DNA of 64,000 nucleotides from Limnohabitans sp. (lineage in GTDB: Bacteria; Pseudomonadota; Gammaproteobacteria; Burkholderiales; Burkholderiaceae_C). This document shows positions 1 through 8,405 of the stretch, one piece after another (the stretch's first letter is position 1; the number at the start of each line of letters is the position of its first letter). The notes below the pieces were generated by a model that ran no database searches, was not told where the DNA came from, and saw only the letters and a program-made list of their open reading frames with translations. A program made the translations under genes and the position numbers. The stretch covers positions 1 through 64,000 of the forward strand of contig SHXD01000008.1 in the NCBI GenBank assembly GCA_009693505.1. Direction: 5' to 3'.

Positions 1-248
1 TGCTCACCCACATGATGGCGGAGCAATGTGATTTGGATGTGGGAGAGTTCATTTGGACCGGTGGTGACTGCCACATTTACAGCAATCACAAAGAACAGGT
101 TGCACTGCAACTCAGTAGAGCGCCGCTGGCCTATCCCACCCTGAACATCAAACGCAAACCAGCCTCCATCTTTGAATACGAGTTCGAAGATTTCGAAGTC
201 TTGGACTATCAGTGCCACGCGGCCATCAAGGCGCCGGTGGCCGTCTAA
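1..248 (+). CDS. thyA: Thymidylate synthase, C-terminal end (partial)
   Basis: This is the last 81 residues of thymidylate synthase, which methylates dUMP to dTMP using methylenetetrahydrofolate and releases dihydrofolate. The gene enters from the left edge, so the catalytic Cys is outside the window. The visible part carries the conserved late-domain stretch with GDCHIYSNH, which contacts the nucleotide, and the usual ending PTLNIKRK then a valine terminus. The stop codon overlaps the folA start by one base (TAATG). This fits the function, since FolA regenerates the tetrahydrofolate that ThyA oxidises. The track ORF starting at 12 is only an internal Met. Confidence 0.96.
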   Translation, partial: LTHMMAEQCDLDVGEFIWTGGDCHIYSNHKEQVALQLSRAPLAYPTLNIKRKPASIFEYEFEDFEVLDYQCHAAIKAPVAV

Positions 249-748
249 TGAAGCTCAAGCTCATTTACGCGCGCGCTGCCAACGGTGTGATTGGCCTGAA
301 CAATCAAATGCCATGGCACTTGCCTGAAGACTTGGCACATTTCAAGCGCACCACCTTAGGCTCCCCCGTATTGATGGGCCGAAAAACTTGGGAATCTATT
401 CCTGCCAAATTCAGACCTCTGCCAGGCAGGGCCAACTTGATTCTCACCCGGCAAAAAGATTGGCTTGCAGAGGGTGCGCTCGTGGTGCATTCGCTGGAAG
501 AAGGTTTAATTTTGGCATTGGCACATTGCCCAGGCGACAAAGACCTTTGGGTCATGGGCGGTGCAGAAATTTATGCCCAAGCTGTTGCCATCGCAGACGA
601 AGCTGTGGTCACTGAAATTGAACAAGCATTTGAAGGCGATGCCTACGCGCCTGTCTTAGATGCAACATGGCTAGAAACATCTCGTGAATCACACACAGCT
701 GCGTCTGGTTTGAAATTCAGTTTTGTGACTTACCAACGGACTGTTTGA
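248..748 (+). CDS. folA: Dihydrofolate reductase
   Basis: NADPH-dependent reduction of dihydrofolate to tetrahydrofolate in the cytoplasm, completing the thymidylate cycle with the adjacent thyA. The 166-residue product has the typical DHFR length. It shows the start IYARAANGVIG, the substrate loop MPWHLPEDLAHFK with the acidic active-site residue near position 28, MGRKTWESIP and the NADPH-binding VMGGAEIY. I start at the ATG at 248, overlapping the thyA stop by one base. The track's upstream start at 212 lies inside thyA and adds residues foreign to the family. Translation is probably coupled to thyA. Confidence 0.96.
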   Translation: MKLKLIYARAANGVIGLNNQMPWHLPEDLAHFKRTTLGSPVLMGRKTWESIPAKFRPLPGRANLILTRQKDWLAEGALVVHSLEEGLILALAHCPGDKDLWVMGGAEIYAQAVAIADEAVVTEIEQAFEGDAYAPVLDATWLETSRESHTAASGLKFSFVTYQRTV

Positions 749-764
749 AGGTCGATCAATTCCC

Positions 765-1550
765 ATGAAACTTGCTACTTGGAATGTCAACTCTCTCACC
801 GTCAGGCTGCCTCAGGTCATTGACTGGTTGAAGGCGCAAGAGTCGCTCGGTGTCGATCACGCCATCGATGTGCTTGCTTTGCAAGAACTCAAAATGACCG
901 ACGACAAATTTCCGCATGCAGCCTTCACTGAAGCGGGTTATCACGCGCAATGGTTTGGTCAAAAAACCTACAACGGTGTGGCGCTTATTTCGCGCATCGA
1001 AGGCACACAGCTTGTCAAAAATATCCCTGAGTTTGAAGACGACATGTCTCGCGTCATCACAGCCACCTTCGGCGATGTGCGTGTGATCGGTGGCTACTTT
1101 CCAAACGGCCAAGCCCCTGACAGTGACAAGTTCGTTTACAAAATGCGTTGGCTAGCGGCACTGCACCAGTGGGTAAAGCAAGAGATGTCAGCCCACCCCA
1201 AGCTGGTACTGATGGGCGATTACAACATCACATTTGACGACCTGGATGTTTGGGACCCTGTGGGTTTGGCAGGCACCATTCACTGCACACCCGAAGAGCG
1301 CGAGCATCTGAACGGCTTGATTCAATTGGGTTTGTACGACAGCTTCCGGCTGTTTGAGCAACCCGAAAAAAGCTTCAGCTGGTGGGACTACCGCGACTTT
1401 GGCTTCAAAAGAAACCGGGGCATGCGCATTGATCACATTTTGATCACTGATGCACTAAAGGCTTGCGCCACAAGCTGCGTGATTGACAAAGCGCCGCGCA
1501 AAAATGAGCGCCCTAGCGATCACACACCTGTGGTTCTCACACTGTCTTAA
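765..1550 (+). CDS. xthA: Exodeoxyribonuclease III (AP endonuclease)
   Basis: Base-excision repair enzyme that cleaves 5' to abasic sites and removes 3' blocking groups. The 261-residue protein matches the Xth/ExoIII family of the endonuclease/exonuclease/phosphatase fold. It opens MKLATWNVNSL, has ALQELKM with the metal-binding Glu, MGDYN for the Asp/Asn pair, RIDHIL, and the terminal SDHTPV with the catalytic His. It lies 16 bases after folA in the same direction, so it may share the thyA-folA transcript. Its stop overlaps the stop of the convergent SDR gene by a few bases and no terminator fits between them. Confidence 0.93.
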   Translation: MKLATWNVNSLTVRLPQVIDWLKAQESLGVDHAIDVLALQELKMTDDKFPHAAFTEAGYHAQWFGQKTYNGVALISRIEGTQLVKNIPEFEDDMSRVITATFGDVRVIGGYFPNGQAPDSDKFVYKMRWLAALHQWVKQEMSAHPKLVLMGDYNITFDDLDVWDPVGLAGTIHCTPEEREHLNGLIQLGLYDSFRLFEQPEKSFSWWDYRDFGFKRNRGMRIDHILITDALKACATSCVIDKAPRKNERPSDHTPVVLTLS

Positions 1551-2458
1551 GCTTTGTGGGCTGCCATGGCCTTGGCCACTTCCAAACTACCTTGACCTGA
1601 ACCCGAGCCTGGTACCAACTCGCCGTGGCGGTCTTTCACTTGTGCCATGGCTGCCAGCAATTGCTCTGGTGTGTCATCCGAAATACCCAAATGCACACCC
1701 TGCGTGAGGGTGATGTTGGCCACTTCAAAGCTGCCCGCACCTGCGCAAATAATGGTTCTGTTTGGCGCATCTTCACACGCCATGACCAACATGGCTGGCA
1801 CAACCGCTTGAGGCTCTAGCGCTTTCAAAACGGCTTCAGGCATTAAACCCTCGGTCATGCGAGTGGCCGCAGTAGGTGCCAGAGAATTAACGCGAATATT
1901 GTATTTTTCGCCCTCAATGGCGAGGGTTTGCATCATGCCTGCCAATGCCATTTTGGCGGCACCATAGTTGGCTTGGCCGAAGTTGCCGAAAAGACCACTG
2001 GAAGAAGTGGTCATGACAATGCGGCCATAACTTTGAGCCTGCATGATGGGCCATACCGCTTTGGTGCAATGAACAGCGCCCATCACATGAACTTCCATGA
2101 CCAATCGAAAGTCTGCAATTTCCATTTTGGAAAAGCTTTTGTCGCGCAAAATGCCGGCATTGTTGACCAAGATGTCAACGCGTCCCCATTTGTCCATGGC
2201 TTGCTTCACCATGACTTGCACCGCTTCGTAATCGGTCACCGATGCGCCGTTGGCGATGGCGTCTCCACCCGCCCTGATGATTTCATCAACAACAGCTTGG
2301 GCTGCACTGACCGAGCCACCCTCACCGCGAACATTGCCCCCGAGGTCGTTCACCAGCACTTTAGCGCCGCGCTTGGCCAGCGCCAGCGCGTGTTGTTTGC
2401 CCAATCCGCCCCCTGCACCTGTGACAATGGCGACACGTCCTTGAAAATCGATGCTCAT
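1547..2458 (-). CDS. SDR-family dehydrogenase (3-hydroxyacyl-CoA dehydrogenase-like)
   Basis: NAD(P)-dependent short-chain dehydrogenase of 303 residues. The Rossmann motif TGAGGGLG is at residues 13-20, NNAG near 99, a Ser cluster at 152-154 and the catalytic YGAAK at 165-169. The segment VLVNDLGGNVRGEG after the second strand resembles the (R)-3-hydroxyacyl-CoA dehydrogenase domain of multifunctional beta-oxidation enzymes, so a hydroxyacyl-CoA substrate is likely but unproven. A good Shine-Dalgarno (GAGGAAAC) precedes the ATG at 2458. The tail after about residue 240 is longer than in minimal SDRs. It stands alone on its strand, convergent with xthA. Confidence 0.85.
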   Translation of the reverse strand: MSIDFQGRVAIVTGAGGGLGKQHALALAKRGAKVLVNDLGGNVRGEGGSVSAAQAVVDEIIRAGGDAIANGASVTDYEAVQVMVKQAMDKWGRVDILVNNAGILRDKSFSKMEIADFRLVMEVHVMGAVHCTKAVWPIMQAQSYGRIVMTTSSSGLFGNFGQANYGAAKMALAGMMQTLAIEGEKYNIRVNSLAPTAATRMTEGLMPEAVLKALEPQAVVPAMLVMACEDAPNRTIICAGAGSFEVANITLTQGVHLGISDDTPEQLLAAMAQVKDRHGELVPGSGSGQGSLEVAKAMAAHKA

Positions 2459-2508
2459 TTGGTTTCCTCAATCTGATAGCCTAGCGATGTTACTCAATTT
2501 AAACCCTC

Positions 2509-3294
2509 ATGCAAATCACCTCTCACATCGTTGACACCCCACCACGCGACGCAGCCACTGTTTTGATGCTGCGCGAGGGTTCGGATGGTTTGGAAGTTTT
2601 GTTGCTCAAACGCCATACAGACTCCAAGGACTTGGGTGGGGCCTTTGTATTTCCGGGTGGAAAGCGCGATGAGGCCGATGCCAGTCCTAGCGCTTTGGAC
2701 AGCCTAGACCAACCCATCTCAGCCTTACATGCACAACTTGGCGAACCAGACATTTCGCCTGAGCATGCCGCAAGTTTGTTCGTTGCCGCCTTGCGAGAAG
2801 CTCAAGAAGAATGTGGCTTACTACTGAAGTGCACTGACTTGCGGCCCTGGTCGCGTTGGATCACACCTCGCATGCCCTCCATGATGTCAAAGCGCTTTGA
2901 CACACGTTTCTTTTTAGCAAGAGCACCTGCTTTACAAACTGCCGTTCAAGACAATCACGAAACCACGGAAGTCTTGTGGACCACACCCAGGCAGGCGCTG
3001 GTGCAATATTGGGCGGGACAAATACTGTTGGCTCCGCCGCAAATTATGAGCTTGTCGCACCTGAGTATTTTTAACTCTGTCGATCATGCCCTAGAAGATG
3101 CGGCGCTGCGCACTCCTCCTGTGATTCAACCAGAGCCCTTCGATGTGGAAGGCATGCGGGTCATTTGCTATCCCGGAGATCCTCAACACCCCGTTCAGCA
3201 GCGCGCCCTTCCAGGCCCCTCACGCCTGCACTTTAGAAACAAGCGCTTTGAGCCGGAAGGTGGTTTGGATGCCCTGCTTCACGGTAAGTTTTAA
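2509..3294 (+). CDS. NUDIX hydrolase (NUDT19-like)
   Basis: Probable pyrophosphohydrolase acting on a nucleoside diphosphate linked to another group, perhaps an acyl-CoA. The split Nudix box is visible: FVFPGG near residue 47-51 and REAQEECGL at 96-104, separated by an insertion of about 35 residues. This enlarged box is characteristic of the NUDT19/RP2p-type group rather than MutT. Length is 261 residues. The gene is followed after three bases by an Hpt-domain gene, so the two are probably co-transcribed. It diverges from the SDR gene, their starts about 50 bases apart. Substrate is inferred only from family resemblance. Confidence 0.82.
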   Translation: MQITSHIVDTPPRDAATVLMLREGSDGLEVLLLKRHTDSKDLGGAFVFPGGKRDEADASPSALDSLDQPISALHAQLGEPDISPEHAASLFVAALREAQEECGLLLKCTDLRPWSRWITPRMPSMMSKRFDTRFFLARAPALQTAVQDNHETTEVLWTTPRQALVQYWAGQILLAPPQIMSLSHLSIFNSVDHALEDAALRTPPVIQPEPFDVEGMRVICYPGDPQHPVQQRALPGPSRLHFRNKRFEPEGGLDALLHGKF

Positions 3295-3297
3295 AGC

Positions 3298-3684
3298 ATG
3301 ACATCACTTCGCTTTTTGTCCATGGAAAAAGCCATTGGCTATTTGGGAGATGCCAGCAGCGCTCACCAACTATTGGTCACGCTCAATACCACGCTGCTCA
3401 CTGACGACCCGGTCATTGCCAACGCTATTCAAAATCGTAACCTCGAAGTGTTGCAAAAAATATGGCATCAACTGAAAGGCTTTGCGCCCGTGTTTTGCCA
3501 AGATGCATTGGTGGCTGAAATTACGCGCACTGAAGGCTTGTGTAAACAAATTACATCACACCAAGAGCAATCTGCCGCCCTCTCGGCCAGTGAACTTTTA
3601 CAAGCTAATTTGCAAGCGCTTCAACTTGAGGCTGCCGCTCAAATTTTGCAAGCGGCTGCGATAACCAAGCCTCCAACACCTTAG
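3298..3684 (+). CDS. Stand-alone Hpt (histidine phosphotransfer) domain protein
   Basis: A 128-residue, mostly helical protein. The segment WHQLKGFAPVF, with His57, matches the HxLKG motif of Hpt domains, which carry a phosphoryl group between receiver domains in multistep phosphorelays. No kinase or receiver domain is fused and no kinase gene is adjacent. It starts three bases after the NUDIX stop, suggesting translational coupling. Its last 80 bases overlap the 3' end of dusC on the other strand. The motif is persuasive but the rest of the sequence is not distinctive, so it could be a degenerate Hpt fold. The receiver protein at 11397 is a candidate partner in this window. Confidence 0.65.
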   Translation: MTSLRFLSMEKAIGYLGDASSAHQLLVTLNTTLLTDDPVIANAIQNRNLEVLQKIWHQLKGFAPVFCQDALVAEITRTEGLCKQITSHQEQSAALSASELLQANLQALQLEAAAQILQAAAITKPPTP

Positions 3685-4615
3685 GGTCTTGCACCAGCCT
3701 GAGCGTGTCAAATGCTTGCTGTGCCTCAGGGTAATGCCTGCGCAAATAATTGAGCCATTGTTTCAAGCGCCCAGAACGATGGCGCGGCGCCACATGCAAA
3801 CTCATGCGTTTCCAAAAAACAGTGAGCAAGGGCCACAACTGTTGCCAAGAAAATTTCTGTGGCATGTCTGCCAATGACATGCCTTGCGCCTGAGCATCGT
3901 GAAATTTAATTTCCAATGCAAGCCCAGGATTGTTCACCATGCCGCGGCCAATCATGATGTCATTGCAGCCAGTTACTTCACGGCAACGAAGGGCGTCGGC
4001 CACAGTCCAGATTTCGCCATTGGCCACCATCGGCAATTTCACACTCCGACGAAGGTCGGCAATGCGATCCCAATAAGCAGGCGGTCGGTAGCCATGCGCC
4101 TTGGTGCGGGCGTGTACCACCAACTGATCTGCGCCAGCTGCTTCAATGGCTTGGGCGCAATCTTCCGCACGCAAATCGTCGTTAAAACCCAAACGCATTT
4201 TGGCGGATACAGGCACATTGCTTGGCACAGCACGGCGCACAGCAGCCACAATTTGACCAATCAATTCAGGCTCATCAAGAAGCACCGCACCCCCTCGATG
4301 ACGATTGACCGTTTTGGCAGGGCAACCAAAGTTCAAATCAATGCCAGCAGGATTGAGCTTGGCCAAGCGCGCCGCATTGGCTGCCAAAATTTCGGGGTCG
4401 GAGCCTAACAATTGCGTTCTAACTGGCACTCCCGCATGCGTTTTACTTTCATTCATCAGCTCTGGCACCACCCGGTAGAAAGCTCTTTTTGGAAGCACCG
4501 CATCGGTCACTCGAATAAATTCAGACACACACAAATCAATGCCGCCCGCACGAGTGAGCGTGTCACGCAGGCTGTGGTCCAACAGCCCTTCCATGGGGGC
4601 CAGCAAAATTTTCAT
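3605..4615 (-). CDS. dusC: tRNA-dihydrouridine(16) synthase
   Basis: FMN-dependent reduction of uridine 16 in the tRNA D-loop. The 336-residue protein follows DusC rather than DusA/DusB: it begins MKILLAPMEGLLD, has VSEFIRV, the catalytic Cys98 in NFGCPAKTVN, VHARTKAHGYR, MVANGEIW and IMIGRG. I use the ATG at 4615; the track's GTG at 4624 would add three residues only. It lies 13 bases after the GNAT stop and is probably in one operon with it. The C-terminus runs some 17 residues past the usual end, and the last 80 bases overlap the Hpt gene tail to tail. Confidence 0.93.
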   Translation of the reverse strand: MKILLAPMEGLLDHSLRDTLTRAGGIDLCVSEFIRVTDAVLPKRAFYRVVPELMNESKTHAGVPVRTQLLGSDPEILAANAARLAKLNPAGIDLNFGCPAKTVNRHRGGAVLLDEPELIGQIVAAVRRAVPSNVPVSAKMRLGFNDDLRAEDCAQAIEAAGADQLVVHARTKAHGYRPPAYWDRIADLRRSVKLPMVANGEIWTVADALRCREVTGCNDIMIGRGMVNNPGLALEIKFHDAQAQGMSLADMPQKFSWQQLWPLLTVFWKRMSLHVAPRHRSGRLKQWLNYLRRHYPEAQQAFDTLRLVQDPKVLEAWLSQPLAKFERQPQVEALAN

Positions 4616-4628
4616 TGAAGCCACTGTT

Positions 4629-5147
4629 TTAAGCCAAGGAACGCTTCATTCGAACTTCTTCCACTTTCACTGTGCCGATGGGCACTGTGCGCGCCGTGTT
4701 CATTTCACGCTTGAAGCCGGCCAATTCATGAAAACGCACTGTGCGTTCGTTTAGCAAAGGCACCCAGATGGTGACATCGGTGCAATCTTCTTCAAGCAAA
4801 CCTTCGCGAGCAGCGTCCCACAAAGCCAAGCCAACACCTTCGCCCAATCGATCGGGGTCTGCATAAATAGCCCAAATTTCACCCATGGTGTTTTTGGACT
4901 TAGGGTCGCGCGAGCGGTCATAGCCCACAAAACCCACAATGCTGTCGCCTTCCAAAGCCACCAGAACTTGGGGCTCACCGTATTCAATGGCCTCTTTCCA
5001 GTAAGACACGCGTTTGGCCATTGGCGTGGCATCCCAATGGGCTTCTGGCACTTGGCCCGCATAGGCCGCGCGGCTGGCAAGCAGGTGCAATTGCGCCACA
5101 TCGGCGGCTTCTTTCTTGGTAGCAAATCGAACTTCAAAATCGGACAT
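4629..5147 (-). CDS. GNAT-family N-acetyltransferase
   Basis: Acetyl-CoA dependent acetyltransferase of about 172 residues, substrate unknown. The middle carries a hydrophobic strand (VLVALEGDSIVGFVGYD), then EIWAIYADPDRLGEGVGLALWDAA, the pantetheine-binding A motif of GNATs with the G-E-G-V-G loop. The end NERTVRFHELAGFKREM is the typical final strand-helix element. The ATG at 5147 (MSDFEVRF) is preferred over an in-frame TTG at 5156. It precedes dusC closely on the same strand. No partner gene hints at a substrate; protein, amine or antibiotic acetylation are all possible. Confidence 0.82.
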   Translation of the reverse strand: MSDFEVRFATKKEAADVAQLHLLASRAAYAGQVPEAHWDATPMAKRVSYWKEAIEYGEPQVLVALEGDSIVGFVGYDRSRDPKSKNTMGEIWAIYADPDRLGEGVGLALWDAAREGLLEEDCTDVTIWVPLLNERTVRFHELAGFKREMNTARTVPIGTVKVEEVRMKRSLA

Positions 5148-5409
5148 ATCGGTCAATGTTAGAGTCTCAAAACCCTAGATTGTCGCCTGAACTTGGAAAC
5201 TTCTGTCCTAAATGCTGAATCAGGCCCTAAAAAAGCTTTCCTTCAGGGTATTTTTTAAACATGTTTTTCGACTCTTTTTTAACTTACATTTCAAAGCTTT
5301 CACAAAGCACAGAAAGTTTTCTGAGCTTGGGTACCAAAATATTGGTGTCCAAACGAACTGCACTGACACACCTCAAAACGCAGTGGCGCATTCGGGCTTT
5401 GCAGGGCCA
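5148..5409. other. Intergenic region with AT-rich core
   Basis: About 260 bases between the divergent GNAT and rluA genes. The middle is visibly A/T rich with T runs and must hold both promoters. The track extends the rluA frame through this stretch from 5212, but that extension has no family similarity. I see no structured RNA or repeat. Confidence 0.5.
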
Positions 5410-6069
5410 ATGACCATGGCCACCTTGGATCTGGTTTACCTTGACGACCACCTGGTGGTTCTGAACAAACCCTCAGGCTTGCTAAGTGTTCCTGGCCGCG
5501 GCGAAGACAAACAAGACTGCCTCATAGCCAGAGCACAAAGTGAGTGGCCCGATGCGCTCACGGTGCACCGCTTGGACATGGCCACTTCCGGCTTGGTGGT
5601 CGTTGCGAGAGGCCCCGAAGTACAACGCAGTTTGAGCCAAGCCTTTGCGCTGAGAGACGTTCACAAAACATATGAAGCTGTGGTGGACGGTACTTTGCAA
5701 AGTGCAAACTCAATCAGCTCAGATGCGTGGGACGACATTCAAATGCCCTTGCTGATCGATTGGCCTAACCGCCCCAAAAGCAAAGTAGATTGGGAAAATG
5801 GAAAACCCAGCCATACAAAATGGCGCATCAAGAACGGCCCCTGTTTAGAGGCTACTACCCGTGTCGAGATGCAAGCTATCACAGGTCGAACGCACCAACT
5901 GCGCTTGCACATGATGGCAATCGGTCATGCCATACTGGGAGATGCCTTGTATGCCTCCGCAGAAATTTTGGCAAAATCACCTCGTCTTTTATTGCACGCT
6001 CGTGAATTGAAATTCAAGCATCCCATGACGGCAGAATGGATGGCATTTGAAAGTACGGTTCCGTTTTAA
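5410..6069 (+). CDS. rluA: Dual-specificity rRNA/tRNA pseudouridine synthase
   Basis: Isomerises uridine to pseudouridine; the E. coli homologue modifies 23S rRNA U746 and tRNA U32. From the ATG at 5410 the product has 219 residues, the same length as E. coli RluA. It shows NKPSGLLSVPGR, the catalytic HRLDMATSG with Asp56, PLLIDWPNRP, GKPSHTKW, TGRTHQLRLHM and GHAILGDALY. The 66 residues the track adds upstream are not family sequence. An alternative ATG lies at 5416. The SDR gene follows 17 bases later on the same strand. Confidence 0.93.
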   Translation: MTMATLDLVYLDDHLVVLNKPSGLLSVPGRGEDKQDCLIARAQSEWPDALTVHRLDMATSGLVVVARGPEVQRSLSQAFALRDVHKTYEAVVDGTLQSANSISSDAWDDIQMPLLIDWPNRPKSKVDWENGKPSHTKWRIKNGPCLEATTRVEMQAITGRTHQLRLHMMAIGHAILGDALYASAEILAKSPRLLLHARELKFKHPMTAEWMAFESTVPF

Positions 6070-6086
6070 ATCGAAAGAAGATCAAT

Positions 6087-6845
6087 ATGGCACAACATCT
6101 CTACATCTTGACAGGCGGCTCTCGCGGTATGGGTTTGGCCATTGCCGAGCAGCTCTTGAAACCGGGCCATACCCTCATTTGCATTTCACGCCATCAACAG
6201 GCCAGCCTTTCTGAACATGCTCAAAAATCAGGTGCCACCTTAGCGCAGTGGACGCATGATTTGGCAGACGGTGCTGTAGCAAGTGACGCATTGCGAAAAT
6301 GGCTCAAGTCGCAAAAACCCAATGAATTTCAAAGTGCCACGCTCATCAACAATGCGGGCGTCATTCCTCGCATTGGACCCCTGAGTGAAGCTGACCCGCA
6401 CAATCTGGCCATGGCATTGCGCGTGGGCTTAGAGGCGCCCATGCAATTGTGCGCAGCCTTTCTCAGTGCTACGCAAGCATGGGCTATGCCCCGCAAAGTG
6501 GTCAACATTTCTTCTGGGCTTGGCCGCCGTGCCATGGCTTCTCAATCGGGCTATTGCGCAGCCAAGGCTGGCATGGACCACTTCACCCGTTGCTTGGCTC
6601 TAGAAGAGGCGCTGAAACCCCATGGTGCCAAAGTGACGTCTCTGGCACCAGGCGTCATAGATACCGAGATGCAAGTCCAACTGCGAGCCGCCCCAGCCGG
6701 AAGCTTTCCAGATCAAGGCGGCTTCCAACAACTCAAAGCCACAGGCCAACTCACCTCCCCAGCAGATGCGGCCAAGCGCATTCTTGACTATTTGGCTCGT
6801 CCCGACTTTGGCAGCAACCCCGTGAGCGACGTCAGAGACGCTTAA
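6087..6845 (+). CDS. SDR-family oxidoreductase (sepiapterin reductase-like)
   Basis: NAD(P)-dependent short-chain dehydrogenase of 252 residues. It has TGGSRGMG at residues 9-16, NNAG near 88-91, NISSG at 140-144 and the catalytic YCAAK at 156-160. The layout, with ALEEALKPHGAKVTSLAPGVIDTEMQ after the catalytic helix, resembles the bacterial and fungal sepiapterin/benzil reductase-like SDR group, but the substrate cannot be read from sequence. It follows rluA by 17 bases, so it may be co-transcribed. The broken thiolase gene begins about 80 bases downstream. Confidence 0.82.
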   Translation: MAQHLYILTGGSRGMGLAIAEQLLKPGHTLICISRHQQASLSEHAQKSGATLAQWTHDLADGAVASDALRKWLKSQKPNEFQSATLINNAGVIPRIGPLSEADPHNLAMALRVGLEAPMQLCAAFLSATQAWAMPRKVVNISSGLGRRAMASQSGYCAAKAGMDHFTRCLALEEALKPHGAKVTSLAPGVIDTEMQVQLRAAPAGSFPDQGGFQQLKATGQLTSPADAAKRILDYLARPDFGSNPVSDVRDA

Positions 6846-6923
6846 GCGGCTTTTGTCAGTGCCCTGTAGTCTTTTTCGGTCAGACTTTGGGGTTAAATCC
6901 ATTTCAATTCAAAGGAGACACAG

Positions 6924-7315
6924 ATGAGCCGTGAAGTCGTAGTGGCCAGCAGTGTTCGCACTGCAATTGGAACGTTTGGTGGCAGCTTGAAAGACATTGC
7001 TCCCACAGAATTGGGCGCACAAGTGGTGCGTGAAGCCCTCAAGCGCGCCTTACCGTGAACGATTTGGATGTGATCGAAGCCAATGAAGCGTTTGCAGCAC
7101 AAGCTTGCGCAGTCACGCGCGACTTGGGGCTCGACCCTGCCAAGGTCAACCCCAACGGTTCTGGGATTTCATTGGGTCACCCCATCGGTGCTACAGGCGC
7201 TTTGATTACCGTGAAAGCCTTGCACGAACTGCATCGCATGAATGGTCGTTATGCATTGGTCACCATGTGCATTGGCGGCGGCCAGGGTATTGCTGCTATT
7301 TTTGAACGCATGTAA
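6924..7315 (+). pseudogene. Acetyl-CoA acetyltransferase (thiolase) with large internal deletion
   Basis: Remnant of a biosynthetic-type thiolase, which condenses or cleaves acetoacetyl-CoA. A good Shine-Dalgarno (AAAGGAGA) and ATG at 6924 begin a normal N-terminus (VRTAIGTFGGSLKDI). After about 42 residues the sequence jumps directly to the C-terminal part (LTVNDLDVIEANEAF) in another frame, so translation from the ATG stops at 7058. The C-terminal piece keeps the GHPIGATG His and the CIGGGQG Cys. About 260 residues, roughly 790 bases, are missing, including the acyl-carrying Cys near residue 89. A GTG at 7055 could start the 86-residue fragment, but it could not be an active thiolase. An assembly collapse cannot be excluded. 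Confidence 0.9.
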
Positions 7316-7332
7316 TCACGTCTGCGTTAAGC

Positions 7333-7363
7333 AAAAAAAAGGCCATCACAAGATGGCCTTTTT
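7333..7363 (+). terminator. Rho-independent terminator after the thiolase remnant
   Basis: Stem GGCCATC / GATGGCC with an ACAA loop, flanked by an A run and followed by five T. It lies 18 bases after the thiolase stop. The A run on the left means it could also act on the convergent methionine synthase transcript. Confidence 0.85.
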
Positions 7364-7385
7364 CATGTCACAAGCAACATCGTGT

Positions 7386-8405
7386 TTAGCGATAGCGCTC
7401 ACGCGCAATGCGTGCGCCTTCTGCCAAAGCTTGTAATTTCTTTTCGGCTACTTCGCGGCTCATGGGTGCCAAGCCGCAATTGGTGCAAGCAATGATGCGA
7501 GCCTTGGGCACAAACTGCAGCGCACGACCAATGGTGTCGGCTACTTCTTCGGGTGTTTCAATCACATCGCTGGCCACATCAATCACACCCACCATGACGT
7601 CTTTGCCTTCCAGCAAAGCCATCAGGTCCATGGGAACATGCGAGTGAAAACACTCCAAGCTCACTTGCTTGATGCTGCTCTTGGCCAATGCAGGAAACAC
7701 CTTTTCGTATTGGCGCCACTCATGGCCCAATGAATTTTTCCAATCGATGTTGGCTTGAATGCCGTAGCCATAGCAAATGTGAACGGCTGTGGTGCACGTC
7801 AGGCCTTGTGCAGCGCGCTCCAAAGCTTTCACACCCCAGTCAGCAGCTTCCTCCATGTACACATTGAATGCTGGCTCATCGAACTGAACAATGTCAACAC
7901 CATCGGCTTGCAGTGCCAAGGCTTCTTGGTTTAACAACTCTGCAAAGGCCATGGCCATCTTCACCTTGTCGCCATAAAAGCGATCGGCCACGGTATCAAC
8001 AATGGTCATAGGGCCGGGCAATGTGAACTTTAATTTTTTCTTAGTATGCGCGCGGGCCAACTGCGCCTCAAACGCATGCACTCGGCCTTTCAATCGCAAT
8101 GGCGCAAGCACTTGCGGCACTTGTGCGTCGTAGCGATTGTTGCGAATGCCCATGGTCACTTTGTTTTCAAAGTCGATGCCTTCAACTTGCTCTAAAAAAC
8201 CATGCACAAAGTGTTGACGTGATTGCTCACCGTCACCAATGACATCAAGGCCGGCATCCTCTTGCGCCTTGATCCACAGCAACGTGGCATCGGCTTTGGC
8301 TTTTTTCAGGCTGTCACCCTCTGCCATCCACTTGGGCCAAAGCTTGTTGGTTTCGGCCAACCATTCTGGCTTTGGCAGGCTTCCTGCAATTGCGGTTTCA
8401 AACAT
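7386..8405 (-). CDS. Core-MetE family methionine synthase homologue
   Basis: A 339-residue protein equivalent to the C-terminal catalytic barrel of cobalamin-independent methionine synthase, without the N-terminal half that full MetE has. The zinc ligands can be placed: His209 and Cys211 in VHICYG, Glu251 in SLECFHSH and Cys310 in CTNCGLAP. Homocysteine-site residues DE are in QFDEPAF at 176-177. It should therefore transfer a methyl group to homocysteine; the methyl donor is uncertain, since short members differ in donor and partner protein. A strong AGGAG precedes the ATG, and its start overlaps the end of the luciferase-like gene by eight bases. MetZ, encoded at 14546, could supply homocysteine. 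Confidence 0.82.
   Translation of the reverse strand: MFETAIAGSLPKPEWLAETNKLWPKWMAEGDSLKKAKADATLLWIKAQEDAGLDVIGDGEQSRQHFVHGFLEQVEGIDFENKVTMGIRNNRYDAQVPQVLAPLRLKGRVHAFEAQLARAHTKKKLKFTLPGPMTIVDTVADRFYGDKVKMAMAFAELLNQEALALQADGVDIVQFDEPAFNVYMEEAADWGVKALERAAQGLTCTTAVHICYGYGIQANIDWKNSLGHEWRQYEKVFPALAKSSIKQVSLECFHSHVPMDLMALLEGKDVMVGVIDVASDVIETPEEVADTIGRALQFVPKARIIACTNCGLAPMSREVAEKKLQALAEGARIARERYR

Noticed and set aside
5212-5409. Upstream extension of rluA
   Set aside because: A/T-rich and of unusual composition; RluA family sequence begins at 5410.
7055-7315. 86-residue ORF as a complete small gene
   Set aside because: It is the C-terminal part of a thiolase and lacks the N-terminal half and acylated Cys.
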